From the NCBI GenBank assembly GCA_037893225.1, contig JAZGUH010000087.1:1302001-1366000 (forward strand): a stretch of 64,000 bases of DNA, read 5' to 3'. Positions 28,433 to 40,494 of this stretch are shown here, piece after piece; within the stretch, counting starts at the first letter, position 1; each line of letters begins with the position of its first letter. The stretch comes from Hippasteria phrygiana (taxonomy: Eukaryota; Echinodermata; Asteroidea; Valvatida; Goniasteridae). The translations under genes and the position numbers were made by a program. A model generated the notes under the pieces. That model ran no database searches, had not been told where the DNA came from, and saw nothing but the letters and a program-made list of their open reading frames with translations.

Positions 28433-30520
28433 ATGAAATATCAACCAAATGCAGTAATTTTGACATGTATGTATAGCTTAGATCTGGCGCTACATGTTGC
28501 AATCATCGGCGGCTTCCCAGAGTTAAAACTTGTGGAGAAAATTCAAACCTCGCAATGTTTATTTTCTTTCCGGCCAACATCTGTGTACATGTTACCGTCT
28601 ATTTATTGCTCCATGCATGTCAAATTCCCAGGGGTATGGACTTGCTTTATTCATTCATAATTGCATGAAATATCAACCAAATGCAGTATTTTTGACATGT
28701 ATGGATAGCTTAGATCTGGCGCTACATGTTGCAATCATCGGCGGCTTCCCAGAGTTAAAACTTGTGGAGAAAATTCAAACCTCGCAATGTTTATTTTCTT
28801 TCCGGCCAACATCTGTGTACATGTTACCGTCTATTTATTGCTCCATGCCTGTCAAATTCCCTGGGGTATGGACTTGCTTTACTCATTCATAATTGCATGA
28901 AATATCAACCAAATTCAGTAATTTTGACATGTATGGCTAGCTTAGGTCTGGCGCTACATGTTGCAATTATCGGCGGCTTCTTAGAGTTAACACTTGTGGA
29001 GAAAATTCAAACCTCGCAATGTTTATTTTCTTTCCGGCCAACATCTGTGTACATGTTACCGTCTATTTATTGCTCCATGCCTGTCAAATTCCCTGGGGTA
29101 TGGACTTGCTTTACTCATTCATAATTGCATGAAATATCAACCAAATGCAGTAATTTTGACATGTATGTATAGCTTAGATCTGGCGCTACATGTTGCAATC
29201 ATCGGCGGCTTCCCAGAGTTAAAACTTGTGGAGAAAATTCAAACCTCGCAATGTTTATTTTCTTTCCGGCCAACATCTGTGTACATATTACCGTCTATTT
29301 ATTGCTCCATGCATGTCAAATTCCCTGGGGTATGGACTTGCTTTATTCATTCATAATTGCATGAAATATCAACCAAATGCAGTATTTTTGACATGTATGG
29401 ATAGCTTAGATCTGGCGCTACATGTTGCAATCATCGGCGGCTTCCTAGAGTTAAAATTTGTGGAGAAAATTCAAACCTCGCAATGTTTATTTTCTTTCCG
29501 GCCAACATCTGTGTACATGTTACCGTCTATTTATTGCTCCATGCATGTCAAATTCCCTGGGGTATGGACTTGCTTTACTCATTCATAATTGCATGAAATA
29601 TCAACCAAATGCAGTATTTTTGACATGTATGGATAGCTTAGATCTGGCGCTACATGTTGCAATCATCGGCGGCTTCCTAGAGTTAAAGCTTGTGGAGAAA
29701 ATTCAAACCTCGCAATGTTTATTTTCTTTCCGGCCAACATCTGTGTACATGTTACCGTCTATTTATTGCTCCATGCCTGTCAAATTCCCTGAGGTATGGA
29801 CTTGCTTTACTCATTCATAATTGCATGAAATATCAACCAAATGCAGTAATTTTGACATGTATGTATAGCTTAGATCTGGCGCTACATGTTGCAATCATCG
29901 GCGGCTTCCCAGAGTTAAAACTTGTGGAGAAAATTCAAACCTCGCAATGTTTATTTTCTTTCCGGCCAACATCTGTGTGCATATTACCGTCTATTTATTG
30001 CTCCATGCATGTCAAATTCCCTGGGGTATGGACTTGCTTTACTCATTCATAATTGCATGAAATATCAACCAAATTCAGTAATTTTGACATGTATGGATAG
30101 CTTAGATCTGGCGCTACATGTTGCAATTATCGGCGGCTTCTTAGAGTTAACACTTGTGGAGAAAATTCAAACCTCGCAATGTTTATTTTCTTTCCGGCCA
30201 ACATCTGTGTACATGTTACCGTCTATTTATTGCTTCATGCATGTCAAATTCCCTGGGGTATGGACTTGCTTTACTCATTCATAATTGCATGAAATATCAA
30301 CCAAATGCAGTAATTTTGACATGTATGTATAGCTTAGATCTGGCGCTACATGTTGCAATCATCGGCGGCTTCCCAGAGTTAAAACTTGTGGAGAAAATTC
30401 AAACCTCGCAATGTTTATTTTCTTTCCGGCCAACATCTGTGTGCATATTACCGTCTATTTATTGCTCCATGCATGTCAAATTCCCTGGGGTATGGACTTG
30501 CTTTACTCATTCATAATTGC

Positions 30521-30751
30521 ATGAAATATCAACCAAATTCAGTATTTTGACATGTATGGATAGCTTAGATCTGGCGCTACATGTTGCAATTATCGGCGGC
30601 TTCTTAGAGTTAACACTTGTGGAGAAAATTCAAACCTCGCAATGTTTATTTTCTTTCCGGCCAACATCTGTGTACATGTTACCGTCTATTTATTGCTTCA
30701 TGCTTGTCAAATTCCCTGGGGTATGGACTTGCTTTACTCATTCATAATTGC
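30521..30751. repeat. 231-bp A monomer with single-base deletion, copy 3
   Basis: Same deletion at about 30544, 12,527 bp (54 monomers minus one base) after copy 2. It lies in the first 15-monomer unit, with D before and Bp after. Confidence 0.93.
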
Positions 30752-30983
30752 ATGAAATATCAACCAAATGCAGTAATTTTGACATGTATGTATAGCTTAG
30801 ATCTGGCGCTACATGTTGCAATCATCGGCGGCTTCCCAGAGTTAAAACTTGTGGAGAAAATTCAAACCTCGCAATGTTTATTTTCTTTCCGGCCAACATC
30901 TGTGTACATGTTACCGTCTATTTATTGCTCCATGCCTGTCAAATTCCCTGGGGTATGGACTTGCTTTACTCATTCATAATTGC

Positions 30984-31215
30984 ATGAAATATCAACCAAA
31001 TTCAGTAATTTTGACATGTATGTATAGCTTAGATCTGGCGCTACATGTTGCAATCATCGGCGGCTTCCCAGAGTTAAAACTTGTGGAGAAAATTCAAACC
31101 TCGCAATGTTTATTTTCTTTCCGGCCAACATCTGTGTGCATATTACCGTCTATTTATTGCTCCATGCATGTCAAATTCCCTGGGGTATGGACTTGCTTTA
31201 CTCATTCATAATTGC
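30984..31215. repeat. F/D chimeric monomer
   Basis: Carries F-type T19 at 31002 but D-type T40 at 31023, C86, G155 and A159 to the right. It stands where an F and a D would be expected in succession. The crossover lies within 31002-31023 and removed exactly one monomer. Confidence 0.82.
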
Positions 31216-31679
31216 ATGAAATATCAACCAAATTCAGTAATTTTGACATGTATAGATAGCTTAGATCTGGCGCTACATGTTGCAATTATCGGCGGCTTCT
31301 TAGAGTTAACACTTGTGGAGAAAATTCAAACCTCGCAATGTTTATTTTCTTTCCGGCCAACATCTGTGTACATGTTACCGTCTATTTATTGCTCCATGCC
31401 TGTCAAATTCCCTGGGGTATGGACTTGCTTTACTCATTCATAATTGCATGAAATATCAACCAAATGCAGTAATTTTGACATGTATGTATAGCTTAGATCT
31501 GGCGCTACATGTTGCAATCATCGGCGGCTTCCCAGAGTTAAAACTTGTGGAGAAAATTCAAACCTCGCAATGTTTATTTTCTTTCCGGCCAACATCTGTG
31601 TGCATATTACCGTCTATTTATTGCTCCATGCATGTCAAATTCCCTGGGGTATGGACTTGCTTTACTCATTCATAATTGC

Positions 31680-34600
31680 ATGAAATATCAACCAAATTCA
31701 GTAATTTTGACATGTATGGATAGCTTAGATCTGGCGCTACATGTTGCAATTATCGGCGTCTTCTTAGAGTTAACACTTGTGGAGAAAATTCAAACCTCGC
31801 AATGTTTATTTTCTTTCCGGCCAACATCTGTGTACATGTTACCGTCTATTTATTGCTTCATGCCTGTCAAATTCCCTGGGGTATGGACTTGCTTTACTCA
31901 TTCATAATTGCATGAAATATCAACCAAATGCAGTAATTTTGACATGTATGTATAGCTTAGATCTGGCGCTACATGTTGCAATCATCGGCGGCTTCCCAGA
32001 GTTAAAACTTGTGGAGAAAATTCAAACCTCGCAATGTTTATTTTCTTTCCGGCCAACATCTGTGTACATGTTACCGTCTATTTATTGCTCCATGCATGTC
32101 AAATTCCCAGGGGTATGGACTTGCTTTATTCATTCATAATTGCATGAAATATCAACCAAATGCAGTATTTTTGACATGTATGGATAGCTTAGATCTGGCG
32201 CTACATGTTGCAATCATCGGCGGCTTCCCAGAGTTAAAACTTGTGGAGAAAATTCAAACCTCGCAATGTTTATTTTCTTTCCGGCCAACATCTGTGTACA
32301 TGTTACCGTCTATTTATTGCTCCATGCCTGTCAAATTCCCTGGGGTATGGACTTGCTTTACTCATTCATAATTGCATGAAATATCAACCAAATTCAGTAA
32401 TTTTGACATGTATGGCTAGCTTAGGTCTGGCGCTACATGTTGCAATTATCGGCGGCTTCTTAGAGTTAACACTTGTGGAGAAAATTCAAACCTCGCAATG
32501 TTTATTTTCTTTCCGGCCAACATCTGTGTACATGTTACCGTCTATTTATTGCTCCATGCCTGTCAAATTCCCTGGGGTATGGACTTGCTTTACTCATTCA
32601 TAATTGCATGAAATATCAACCAAATGCAGTAATTTTGACATGTATGTATAGCTTAGATCTGGCGCTACATGTTGCAATCATCGGCGGCTTCCCAGAGTTA
32701 AAACTTGTGGAGAAAATTCAAACCTCGCAATGTTTATTTTCTTTCCGGCCAACATCTGTGTACATATTACCGTCTATTTATTGCTCCATGCATGTCAAAT
32801 TCCCTGGGGTATGGACTTGCTTTATTCATTCATAATTGCATGAAATATCAACCAAATGCAGTATTTTTGACATGTATGGATAGCTTAGATCTGGCGCTAC
32901 ATGTTGCAATCATCGGCGGCTTCCTAGAGTTAAAATTTGTGGAGAAAATTCAAACCTCGCAATGTTTATTTTCTTTCCGGCCAACATCTGTGTACATGTT
33001 ACCGTCTATTTATTGCTCCATGCATGTCAAATTCCCTGGGGTATGGACTTGCTTTACTCATTCATAATTGCATGAAATATCAACCAAATGCAGTAATTTT
33101 GACATGTATGTATAGCTTAGATCTGGCGCTACATGTTGCAATCATCGGCGGCTTCCCAGAGTTAAAACTTGTGGAGAAAATTCAAACCTCGCAATGTTTA
33201 TTTTCTTTCCGGCCAACATCTGTGTGCATATTACCGTCTATTTATTGCTCCATGCATGTCAAATTCCCTGGGGTATGGACTTGCTTTACTCATTCATAAT
33301 TGCATGAAATATCAACCAAATTCAGTAATTTTGACATGTATGGATAGCTTAGATCTGGCGCTACATGTTGCAATTATCGGCGGCTTCTTAGAGTTAACAC
33401 TTGTGGAGAAAATTCAAACCTCGCAATGTTTATTTTCTTTCCGGCCAACATCTGTGTACATGTTACCGTCTATTTATTGCTTCATGCATGTCAAATTCCC
33501 TGGGGTATGGACTTGCTTTACTCATTCATAATTGCATGAAATATCAACCAAATGCAGTAATTTTGACATGTATGTATAGCTTAGATCTGGCGCTACATGT
33601 TGCAATCATCGGCGGCTTCCCAGAGTTAAAACTTGTGGAGAAAATTCAAACCTCGCAATGTTTATTTTCTTTCCGGCCAACATCTGTGTGCATATTACCG
33701 TCTATTTATTGCTCCATGCATGTCAAATTCCCTGGGGTATGGACTTGCTTTACTCATTCATAATTGCATGAAATATCAACCAAATTCAGTATTTTGACAT
33801 GTATGGATAGCTTAGATCTGGCGCTACATGTTGCAATTATCGGCGGCTTCTTAGAGTTAACACTTGTGGAGAAAATTCAAACCTCGCAATGTTTATTTTC
33901 TTTCCGGCCAACATCTGTGTACATGTTACCGTCTATTTATTGCTTCATGCTTGTCAAATTCCCTGGGGTATGGACTTGCTTTACTCATTCATAATTGCAT
34001 GAAATATCAACCAAATGCAGTAATTTTGACATGTATGTATAGCTTAGATCTGGCGCTACATGTTGCAATCATCGGCGGCTTCCCAGAGTTAAAACTTGTG
34101 GAGAAAATTCAAACCTCGCAATGTTTATTTTCTTTCCGGCCAACATCTGTGTACATGTTACCGTCTATTTATTGCTCCATGCCTGTCAAATTCCCTGGGG
34201 TATGGACTTGCTTTACTCATTCATAATTGCATGAAATATCAACCAAATTCAGTAATTTTGACATGTATGGATAGCTTAGATCTGGCGCTACATGTTGCAA
34301 TTATCGGCGGCTTCTTAGAGTTAACACTTGTGGAGAAAATTCAAACCTCGCAATGTTTATTTTCTTTCCGGCCAACATCTGTGTACATGTTACCGTCTAT
34401 TTATTGCTCCATGCCTGTCAAATTCCCTGGGGTATGGACTTGCTTTACTCATTCATAATTGCATGAAATATCAACCAAATGCAGTAATTTTGACATGTAT
34501 GTATAGCTTAGATCTGGCGCTACATGTTGCAATCATCGGCGGCTTCCCAGAGTTAAAACTTGTGGAGAAAATTCAAACCTCGCAATGTTTATTTTCTTTC

Positions 34601-35158
34601 CGGCCAACATCTGTGTGCATATTACCGTCTATTTATTGCTCCATGCATGTCAAATTCCCTGGGGTATGGACTTGCTTTACTCATTCATAATTGCATGAAA
34701 TATCAACCAAATTCAGTAATTTTGACATGTATAGATAGCTTAGATCTGGCGCTACATGTTGCAATTATCGGCGGCTTCTTAGAGTTAACACTTGTGGAGA
34801 AAATTCAAACCTCGCAATGTTTATTTTCTTTCCGGCCAACATCTGTGTACATGTTACCGTCTATTTATTGCTCCATGCCTGTCAAATTCCCTGGGGTATG
34901 GACTTGCTTTACTCATTCATAATTGCATGAAATATCAACCAAATGCAGTAATTTTGACATGTATGTATAGCTTAGATCTGGCGCTACATGTTGCAATCAT
35001 CGGCGGCTTCCCAGAGTTAAAACTTGTGGAGAAAATTCAAACCTCGCAATGTTTATTTTCTTTCCGGCCAACATCTGTGTGCATATTACCGTCTATTTAT
35101 TGCTCCATGCATGTCAAATTCCCTGGGGTATGGACTTGCTTTACTCATTCATAATTGC
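31680..35158. repeat. 15-monomer higher-order repeat, 3479 bp, unit 2
   Basis: Order: VFP, B, Cp, E, Y, Ch, D, Ah, D, A-del, Bp, F, D, J, D. It has the same length as unit 1 but lacks a different monomer: CE is missing while F and D are separate. The equal lengths therefore arise from two different one-monomer losses. Confidence 0.88.
33768..33998. repeat. 231-bp A monomer with single-base deletion, copy 4
   Basis: Same deletion at about 33791, 3247 bp (14 monomers minus one base) after copy 3. It lies in the second 15-monomer unit. The third unit, where a fifth copy is expected, has lost it together with its neighbours at the chimera 37247-37478. Confidence 0.93.
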
Positions 35159-37246
35159 ATGAAATATCAACCAAATTCAGTAATTTTGACATGTATGGAT
35201 AGCTTAGATCTGGCGCTACATGTTGCAATTATCGGCGTCTTCTTAGAGTTAACACTTGTGGAGAAAATTCAAACCTCGCAATGTTTATTTTCTTTCCGGC
35301 CAACATCTGTGTACATGTTACCGTCTATTTATTGCTTCATGCCTGTCAAATTCCCTGGGGTATGGACTTGCTTTACTCATTCATAATTGCATGAAATATC
35401 AACCAAATGCAGTAATTTTGACATGTATGTATAGCTTAGATCTGGCGCTACATGTTGCAATCATCGGCGGCTTCCCAGAGTTAAAACTTGTGGAGAAAAT
35501 TCAAACCTCGCAATGTTTATTTTCTTTCCGGCCAACATCTGTGTACATGTTACCGTCTATTTATTGCTCCATGCATGTCAAATTCCCAGGGGTATGGACT
35601 TGCTTTATTCATTCATAATTGCATGAAATATCAACCAAATGCAGTATTTTTGACATGTATGGATAGCTTAGATCTGGCGCTACATGTTGCAATCATCGGC
35701 GGCTTCCCAGAGTTAAAACTTGTGGAGAAAATTCAAACCTCGCAATGTTTATTTTCTTTCCGGCCAACATCTGTGTACATGTTACCGTCTATTTATTGCT
35801 CCATGCCTGTCAAATTCCCTGGGGTATGGACTTGCTTTACTCATTCATAATTGCATGAAATATCAACCAAATTCAGTAATTTTGACATGTATGGCTAGCT
35901 TAGGTCTGGCGCTACATGTTGCAATTATCGGCGGCTTCTTAGAGTTAACACTTGTGGAGAAAATTCAAACCTCGCAATGTTTATTTTCTTTCCGGCCAAC
36001 ATCTGTGTACATGTTACCGTCTATTTATTGCTCCATGCCTGTCAAATTCCCTGGGGTATGGACTTGCTTTACTCATTCATAATTGCATGAAATATCAACC
36101 AAATGCAGTAATTTTGACATGTATGTATAGCTTAGATCTGGCGCTACATGTTGCAATCATCGGCGGCTTCCCAGAGTTAAAACTTGTGGAGAAAATTCAA
36201 ACCTCGCAATGTTTATTTTCTTTCCGGCCAACATCTGTGTACATATTACCGTCTATTTATTGCTCCATGCATGTCAAATTCCCTGGGGTATGGACTTGCT
36301 TTATTCATTCATAATTGCATGAAATATCAACCAAATGCAGTATTTTTGACATGTATGGATAGCTTAGATCTGGCGCTACATGTTGCAATCATCGGCGGCT
36401 TCCTAGAGTTAAAACTTGTGGAGAAAATTCAAACCTCGCAATGTTTATTTTCTTTCCGGCCAACATCTGTGTACATGTTACCGTCTATTTATTGCTCCAT
36501 GCATGTCAAATTCCCTGGGGTATGGACTTGCTTTACTCATTCATAATTGCATGAAATATCAACCAAATGCAGTATTTTTGACATGTATGGATAGCTTAGA
36601 TCTGGCGCTACATGTTGCAATCATCGGCGGCTTCCTAGAGTTAAAGCTTGTGGAGAAAATTCAAACCTCGCAATGTTTATTTTCTTTCCGGCCAACATCT
36701 GTGTACATGTTACCGTCTATTTATTGCTCCATGCCTGTCAAATTCCCTGAGGTATGGACTTGCTTTACTCATTCATAATTGCATGAAATATCAACCAAAT
36801 GCAGTAATTTTGACATGTATGTATAGCTTAGATCTGGCGCTACATGTTGCAATCATCGGCGGCTTCCCAGAGTTAAAACTTGTGGAGAAAATTCAAACCT
36901 CGCAATGTTTATTTTCTTTCCGGCCAACATCTGTGTGCATATTACCGTCTATTTATTGCTCCATGCATGTCAAATTCCCTGGGGTATGGACTTGCTTTAC
37001 TCATTCATAATTGCATGAAATATCAACCAAATTCAGTAATTTTGACATGTATGGATAGCTTAGATCTGGCGCTACATGTTGCAATTATCGGCGGCTTCTT
37101 AGAGTTAACACTTGTGGAGAAAATTCAAACCTCGCAATGTTTATTTTCTTTCCGGCCAACATCTGTGTACATGTTACCGTCTATTTATTGCTTCATGCAT
37201 GTCAAATTCCCTGGGGTATGGACTTGCTTTACTCATTCATAATTGC
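35159..37246. repeat. 15/16-monomer higher-order repeat, unit 3, truncated after nine monomers
   Basis: Order: VFP, B, Cp, E, Y, Ch, CE, D, Ah. It retains both Ch and CE. The unit stops at the chimeric monomer 37247-37478, which joins directly to the next B-Cp-E-Y run; the D, A-del, Bp, F, D, J, D segment is absent. The interval between VFP-type monomers falls from 3479 to 2088 bp (nine monomers). Confidence 0.85.
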
Positions 37247-37478
37247 ATGAAATATCAACCAAATGCAGTAATTTTGACATGTATGTATAGCTTAGATCTG
37301 GCGCTACATGTTGCAATCATCGGCGGCTTCCCAGAGTTAACACTTGTGGAGAAAATTCAAACCTCGCAATGTTTATTTTCTTTCCGGCCAACATCTGTGT
37401 ACATGTTACCGTCTATTTATTGCTTCATGCCTGTCAAATTCCCTGGGGTATGGACTTGCTTTACTCATTCATAATTGC
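37247..37478. repeat. D/VFP chimeric monomer at a 7-monomer deletion
   Basis: Left half is D type (G19, T40, C72, C85, C86); from C95 at 37341 it is VFP/A type (A155, G159, T179, C185). It sits after Ah, where D is expected, and is followed by B-Cp-E, which normally follow VFP. The simplest reading is one crossover between D and VFP within about 37332-37341 that deleted the intervening D-to-VFP segment, including the 231-bp monomer. Confidence 0.85.
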
Positions 37479-38638
37479 ATGAAATATCAACCAAATGCAG
37501 TAATTTTGACATGTATGTATAGCTTAGATCTGGCGCTACATGTTGCAATCATCGGCGGCTTCCCAGAGTTAAAACTTGTGGAGAAAATTCAAACCTCGCA
37601 ATGTTTATTTTCTTTCCGGCCAACATCTGTGTACATGTTACCGTCTATTTATTGCTCCATGCATGTCAAATTCCCAGGGGTATGGACTTGCTTTATTCAT
37701 TCATAATTGCATGAAATATCAACCAAATGCAGTATTTTTGACATGTATGGATAGCTTAGATCTGGCGCTACATGTTGCAATCATCGGCGGCTTCCCAGAG
37801 TTACAACTTGTGGAGAAAATTCAAACCTCGCAATGTTTATTTTCTTTCCGGCCAACATCTGTGTACATGTTACCGTCTATTTATTGCTCCATGCCTGTCA
37901 AATTCCCTGGGGTATGGACTTGCTTTACTCATTCATAATTGCATGAAATATCAACCAAATTCAGTAATTTTGACATGTATGGCTAGCTTAGGTCTGGCGC
38001 TACATGTTGCAATTATCGGCGGCTTCTTAGAGTTAACACTTGTGGAGAAAATTCAAACCTCGCAATGTTTATTTTCTTTCCGGCCAACATCTGTGTACAT
38101 GTTACCGTCTATTTATTGCTCCATGCCTGTCAAATTCCCTGGGGTATGGACTTGCTTTACTCATTCATAATTGCATGAAATATCAACCAAATGCAGTAAT
38201 TTTGACATGTATGTATAGCTTAGATCTGGCGCTACATGTTGCAATCATCGGCGGCTTCCCAGAGTTAAAACTTGTGGAGAAAATTCAAACCTCGCAATGT
38301 TTATTTTCTTTCCGGCCAACATCTGTGTACATATTACCGTCTATTTATTGCTCCATGCATGTCAAATTCCCTGGGGTATGGACTTGCTTTATTCATTCAT
38401 AATTGCATGAAATATCAACCAAATGCAGTATTTTTGACATGTATGGATAGCTTAGATCTGGCACTACATGTTGCAATCATCGGCGGCTTCCTAGAGTTAA
38501 AACTTGTGGAGAAAATTCAAACCTCGCAATGTTTATTTTCTTTCCGGCCAACATCTGTGTACATGTTACCGTCTATTTATTGCTCCATGCATGTCAAATT
38601 CCCTGGGGTATGGACTTGCTTTACTCATTCATAATTGC
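37479..38638. repeat. Last B-Cp-E-Y-Ch run of the left higher-order family
   Basis: Five monomers that end the left-half family. The Cp copy has a private A to C at 37804, turning TTAAAAC into TTACAAC. Ch carries A53 at 38463 (GCACTAC), as at 11323 and 16890, so it is nearer to those copies than to the Ch monomers at 29361 and 32840. After this run the Y monomer is not seen again. Confidence 0.82.
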
Positions 38639-39334
38639 ATGAAATATCAACCAAATTCAGTAATTTTGACATGTATGGATAGCTTAGATCTGGCGCTACA
38701 TGTTGCAATTATCGGCGGCTTCTTAGAGTTAACACTTGTGGAGAAAATTCAAACCTCGCAATGTTTATTTTCTTTCCGGCCAACATCTGTGTACATGTTA
38801 CCGTCTATTTATTGCTCCATGCCTGTCAAATTCCCTGGGGTATGGACTTGCTTTACTCATTCATAATTGCATGAAATATCAACCAAATGCAGTAATTTTG
38901 ACATGTATGTATAGCTTAGATCTGGCGCTACATGTTGCAATCATCGGCGGCTTCCCAGAGTTAAAACTTGTGGAGAAAATTCAAACCTCGCAATGTTTAT
39001 TTTCTTTCCGGCCAACATCTGTGTGCATATTACCGTCTATTTATTGCTCCATGCATGTCAAATTCCCTGGGGTATGGACTTGCTTTACTCATTCATAATT
39101 GCATGAAATATCAACCAAATTCAGTAATTTTGACATGTATGGATAGCTTAGATCTGGCGCTACATGTTGCAATTATCGGCGGCTTCTTAGAGTTAACACT
39201 TGTGGAGAAAATTCAAACCTCGCAATGTTTATTTTCTTTCCGGCCAACATCTGTGTACATGTTACCGTCTATTTATTGCTTCATGCCTGTCAAATTCCCT
39301 GGGGTATGGACTTGCTTTACTCATTCATAATTGC

Positions 39335-39566
39335 ATGAAATATCAACCAAATGCAGTACTTTTGACATGTATGGATAGCTTAGATCTGGCGCTACATGTT
39401 GCAATTATCGGCGGCTTCTTAGAGTTAACACTTGTGGAGAAAATTCAAACCTCGCAATGTTTATTTTCTTTCCGGCCAACATCTGTGTACATGTTACCGT
39501 CTATTTATTGCTCCATGCCTGTCAAATTCCCTGGGGTATGGACTTGCTTTACTCATTCATAATTGC
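39335..39566. repeat. C/F-like chimeric monomer with a third allele at position 25
   Basis: G19 and G40 as in C, but T72, T85, T86 and C95 as in F. Position 25 (39359) is C, giving AGTACTTTTG, where all other copies have A or T. It is unique in the window. Confidence 0.78.
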
Positions 39567-39798
39567 ATGAAATATCAACCAAATTCAGTAATTTTGACAT
39601 GTATGTATAGCTTAGATCTGGCGCTACATGTTGCAATCATCGGCGGCTTCCCAGAGTTAAAACTTGTGGAGAAAATTCAAACCTCGCAATGTTTATTTTC
39701 TTTCCGGCCAACATCTGTGTGCATATTACCGTCTATTTATTGCTCCATGCATGTCAAATTCCCTGGGGTATGGACTTGCTTTACTCATTCATAATTGC
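39567..39798. repeat. Second F/D chimeric monomer
   Basis: T19 at 39585 is F type; T40 at 39606 and everything to the right is D type. The breakpoint interval in the monomer (19-40) is the same as in the chimera at 30984, but the neighbours differ (C/F-like before, A after), so it could be an independent event or a transferred copy. Confidence 0.8.
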
Positions 39799-40262
39799 AT
39801 GAAATATCAACCAAATTCAGTAATTTTGACATGTATGGATAGCTTAGATCTGGCGCTACATGTTGCAATTATCGGCGGCTTCTTAGAGTTAACACTTGTG
39901 GAGAAAATTCAAACCTCGCAATGTTTATTTTCTTTCCGGCCAACATCTGTGTACATGTTACCGTCTATTTATTGCTTCATGCTTGTCAAATTCCCTGGGG
40001 TATGGACTTGCTTTACTCATTCATAATTGCATGAAATATCAACCAAATGCAGTAATTTTGACATGTATGTATAGCTTAGATCTGGCGCTACATGTTGCAA
40101 TCATCGGCGGCTTCCCAGAGTTAAAACTTGTGGAGAAAATTCAAACCTCGCAATGTTTATTTTCTTTCCGGCCAACATCTGTGTACATGTTACCGTCTAT
40201 TTATTGCTCCATGCATGTCAAATTCCCAGGGGTATGGACTTGCTTTATTCATTCATAATTGC

Positions 40263-40494
40263 ATGAAATATCAACCAAATGCAGTATTTTTGACATGTAT
40301 GGATAGCTTAGATCTGGCGCTACATGTTGCAATCATCGGCGGCTTCCTAGAGTTAAAACTTGTGGAGAAAATTCAAACCTCGCAATGTTTATTTTCTTTC
40401 CGGCCAACATCTGTGTGCATATTACCGTCTATTTATTGCTCCATGCATGTCAAATTCCCTGGGGTATGGACTTGCTTTACTCATTCATAATTGC
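40263..40494. repeat. C/D chimeric monomer
   Basis: C alleles on the left (G19, T25, G40, T86 at 40348) and D alleles on the right (G155 at 40417, A159, A185). The join falls in the invariant core, so it can only be placed within 40348-40417. The fusion turns an A-B-C-D run into A-B-C/D and removes one monomer. Confidence 0.82.

Larger units (their letters stand above)
28201..31679. repeat. 15-monomer higher-order repeat, 3479 bp, unit 1
   Basis: Order: VFP, B, Cp, E, Y, Ch, CE, D, Ah, D, A-del, Bp, F/D chimera, J, D. Compared with the inferred full 16-monomer order it has fused F and D into one chimeric monomer at 30984-31215. A private C to T at 29457 in Ch is shared with unit 2 at 32936 (3479 bp apart). 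Its first monomer is also the last one of the preceding 7-mer. Confidence 0.88.

Noticed and set aside
37772..38170. A longer 132-residue open frame
   Set aside because: It exists only because A to C at 37804 removes the TAA that normally stops this frame. It adds 12 residues and still ends at the usual place.
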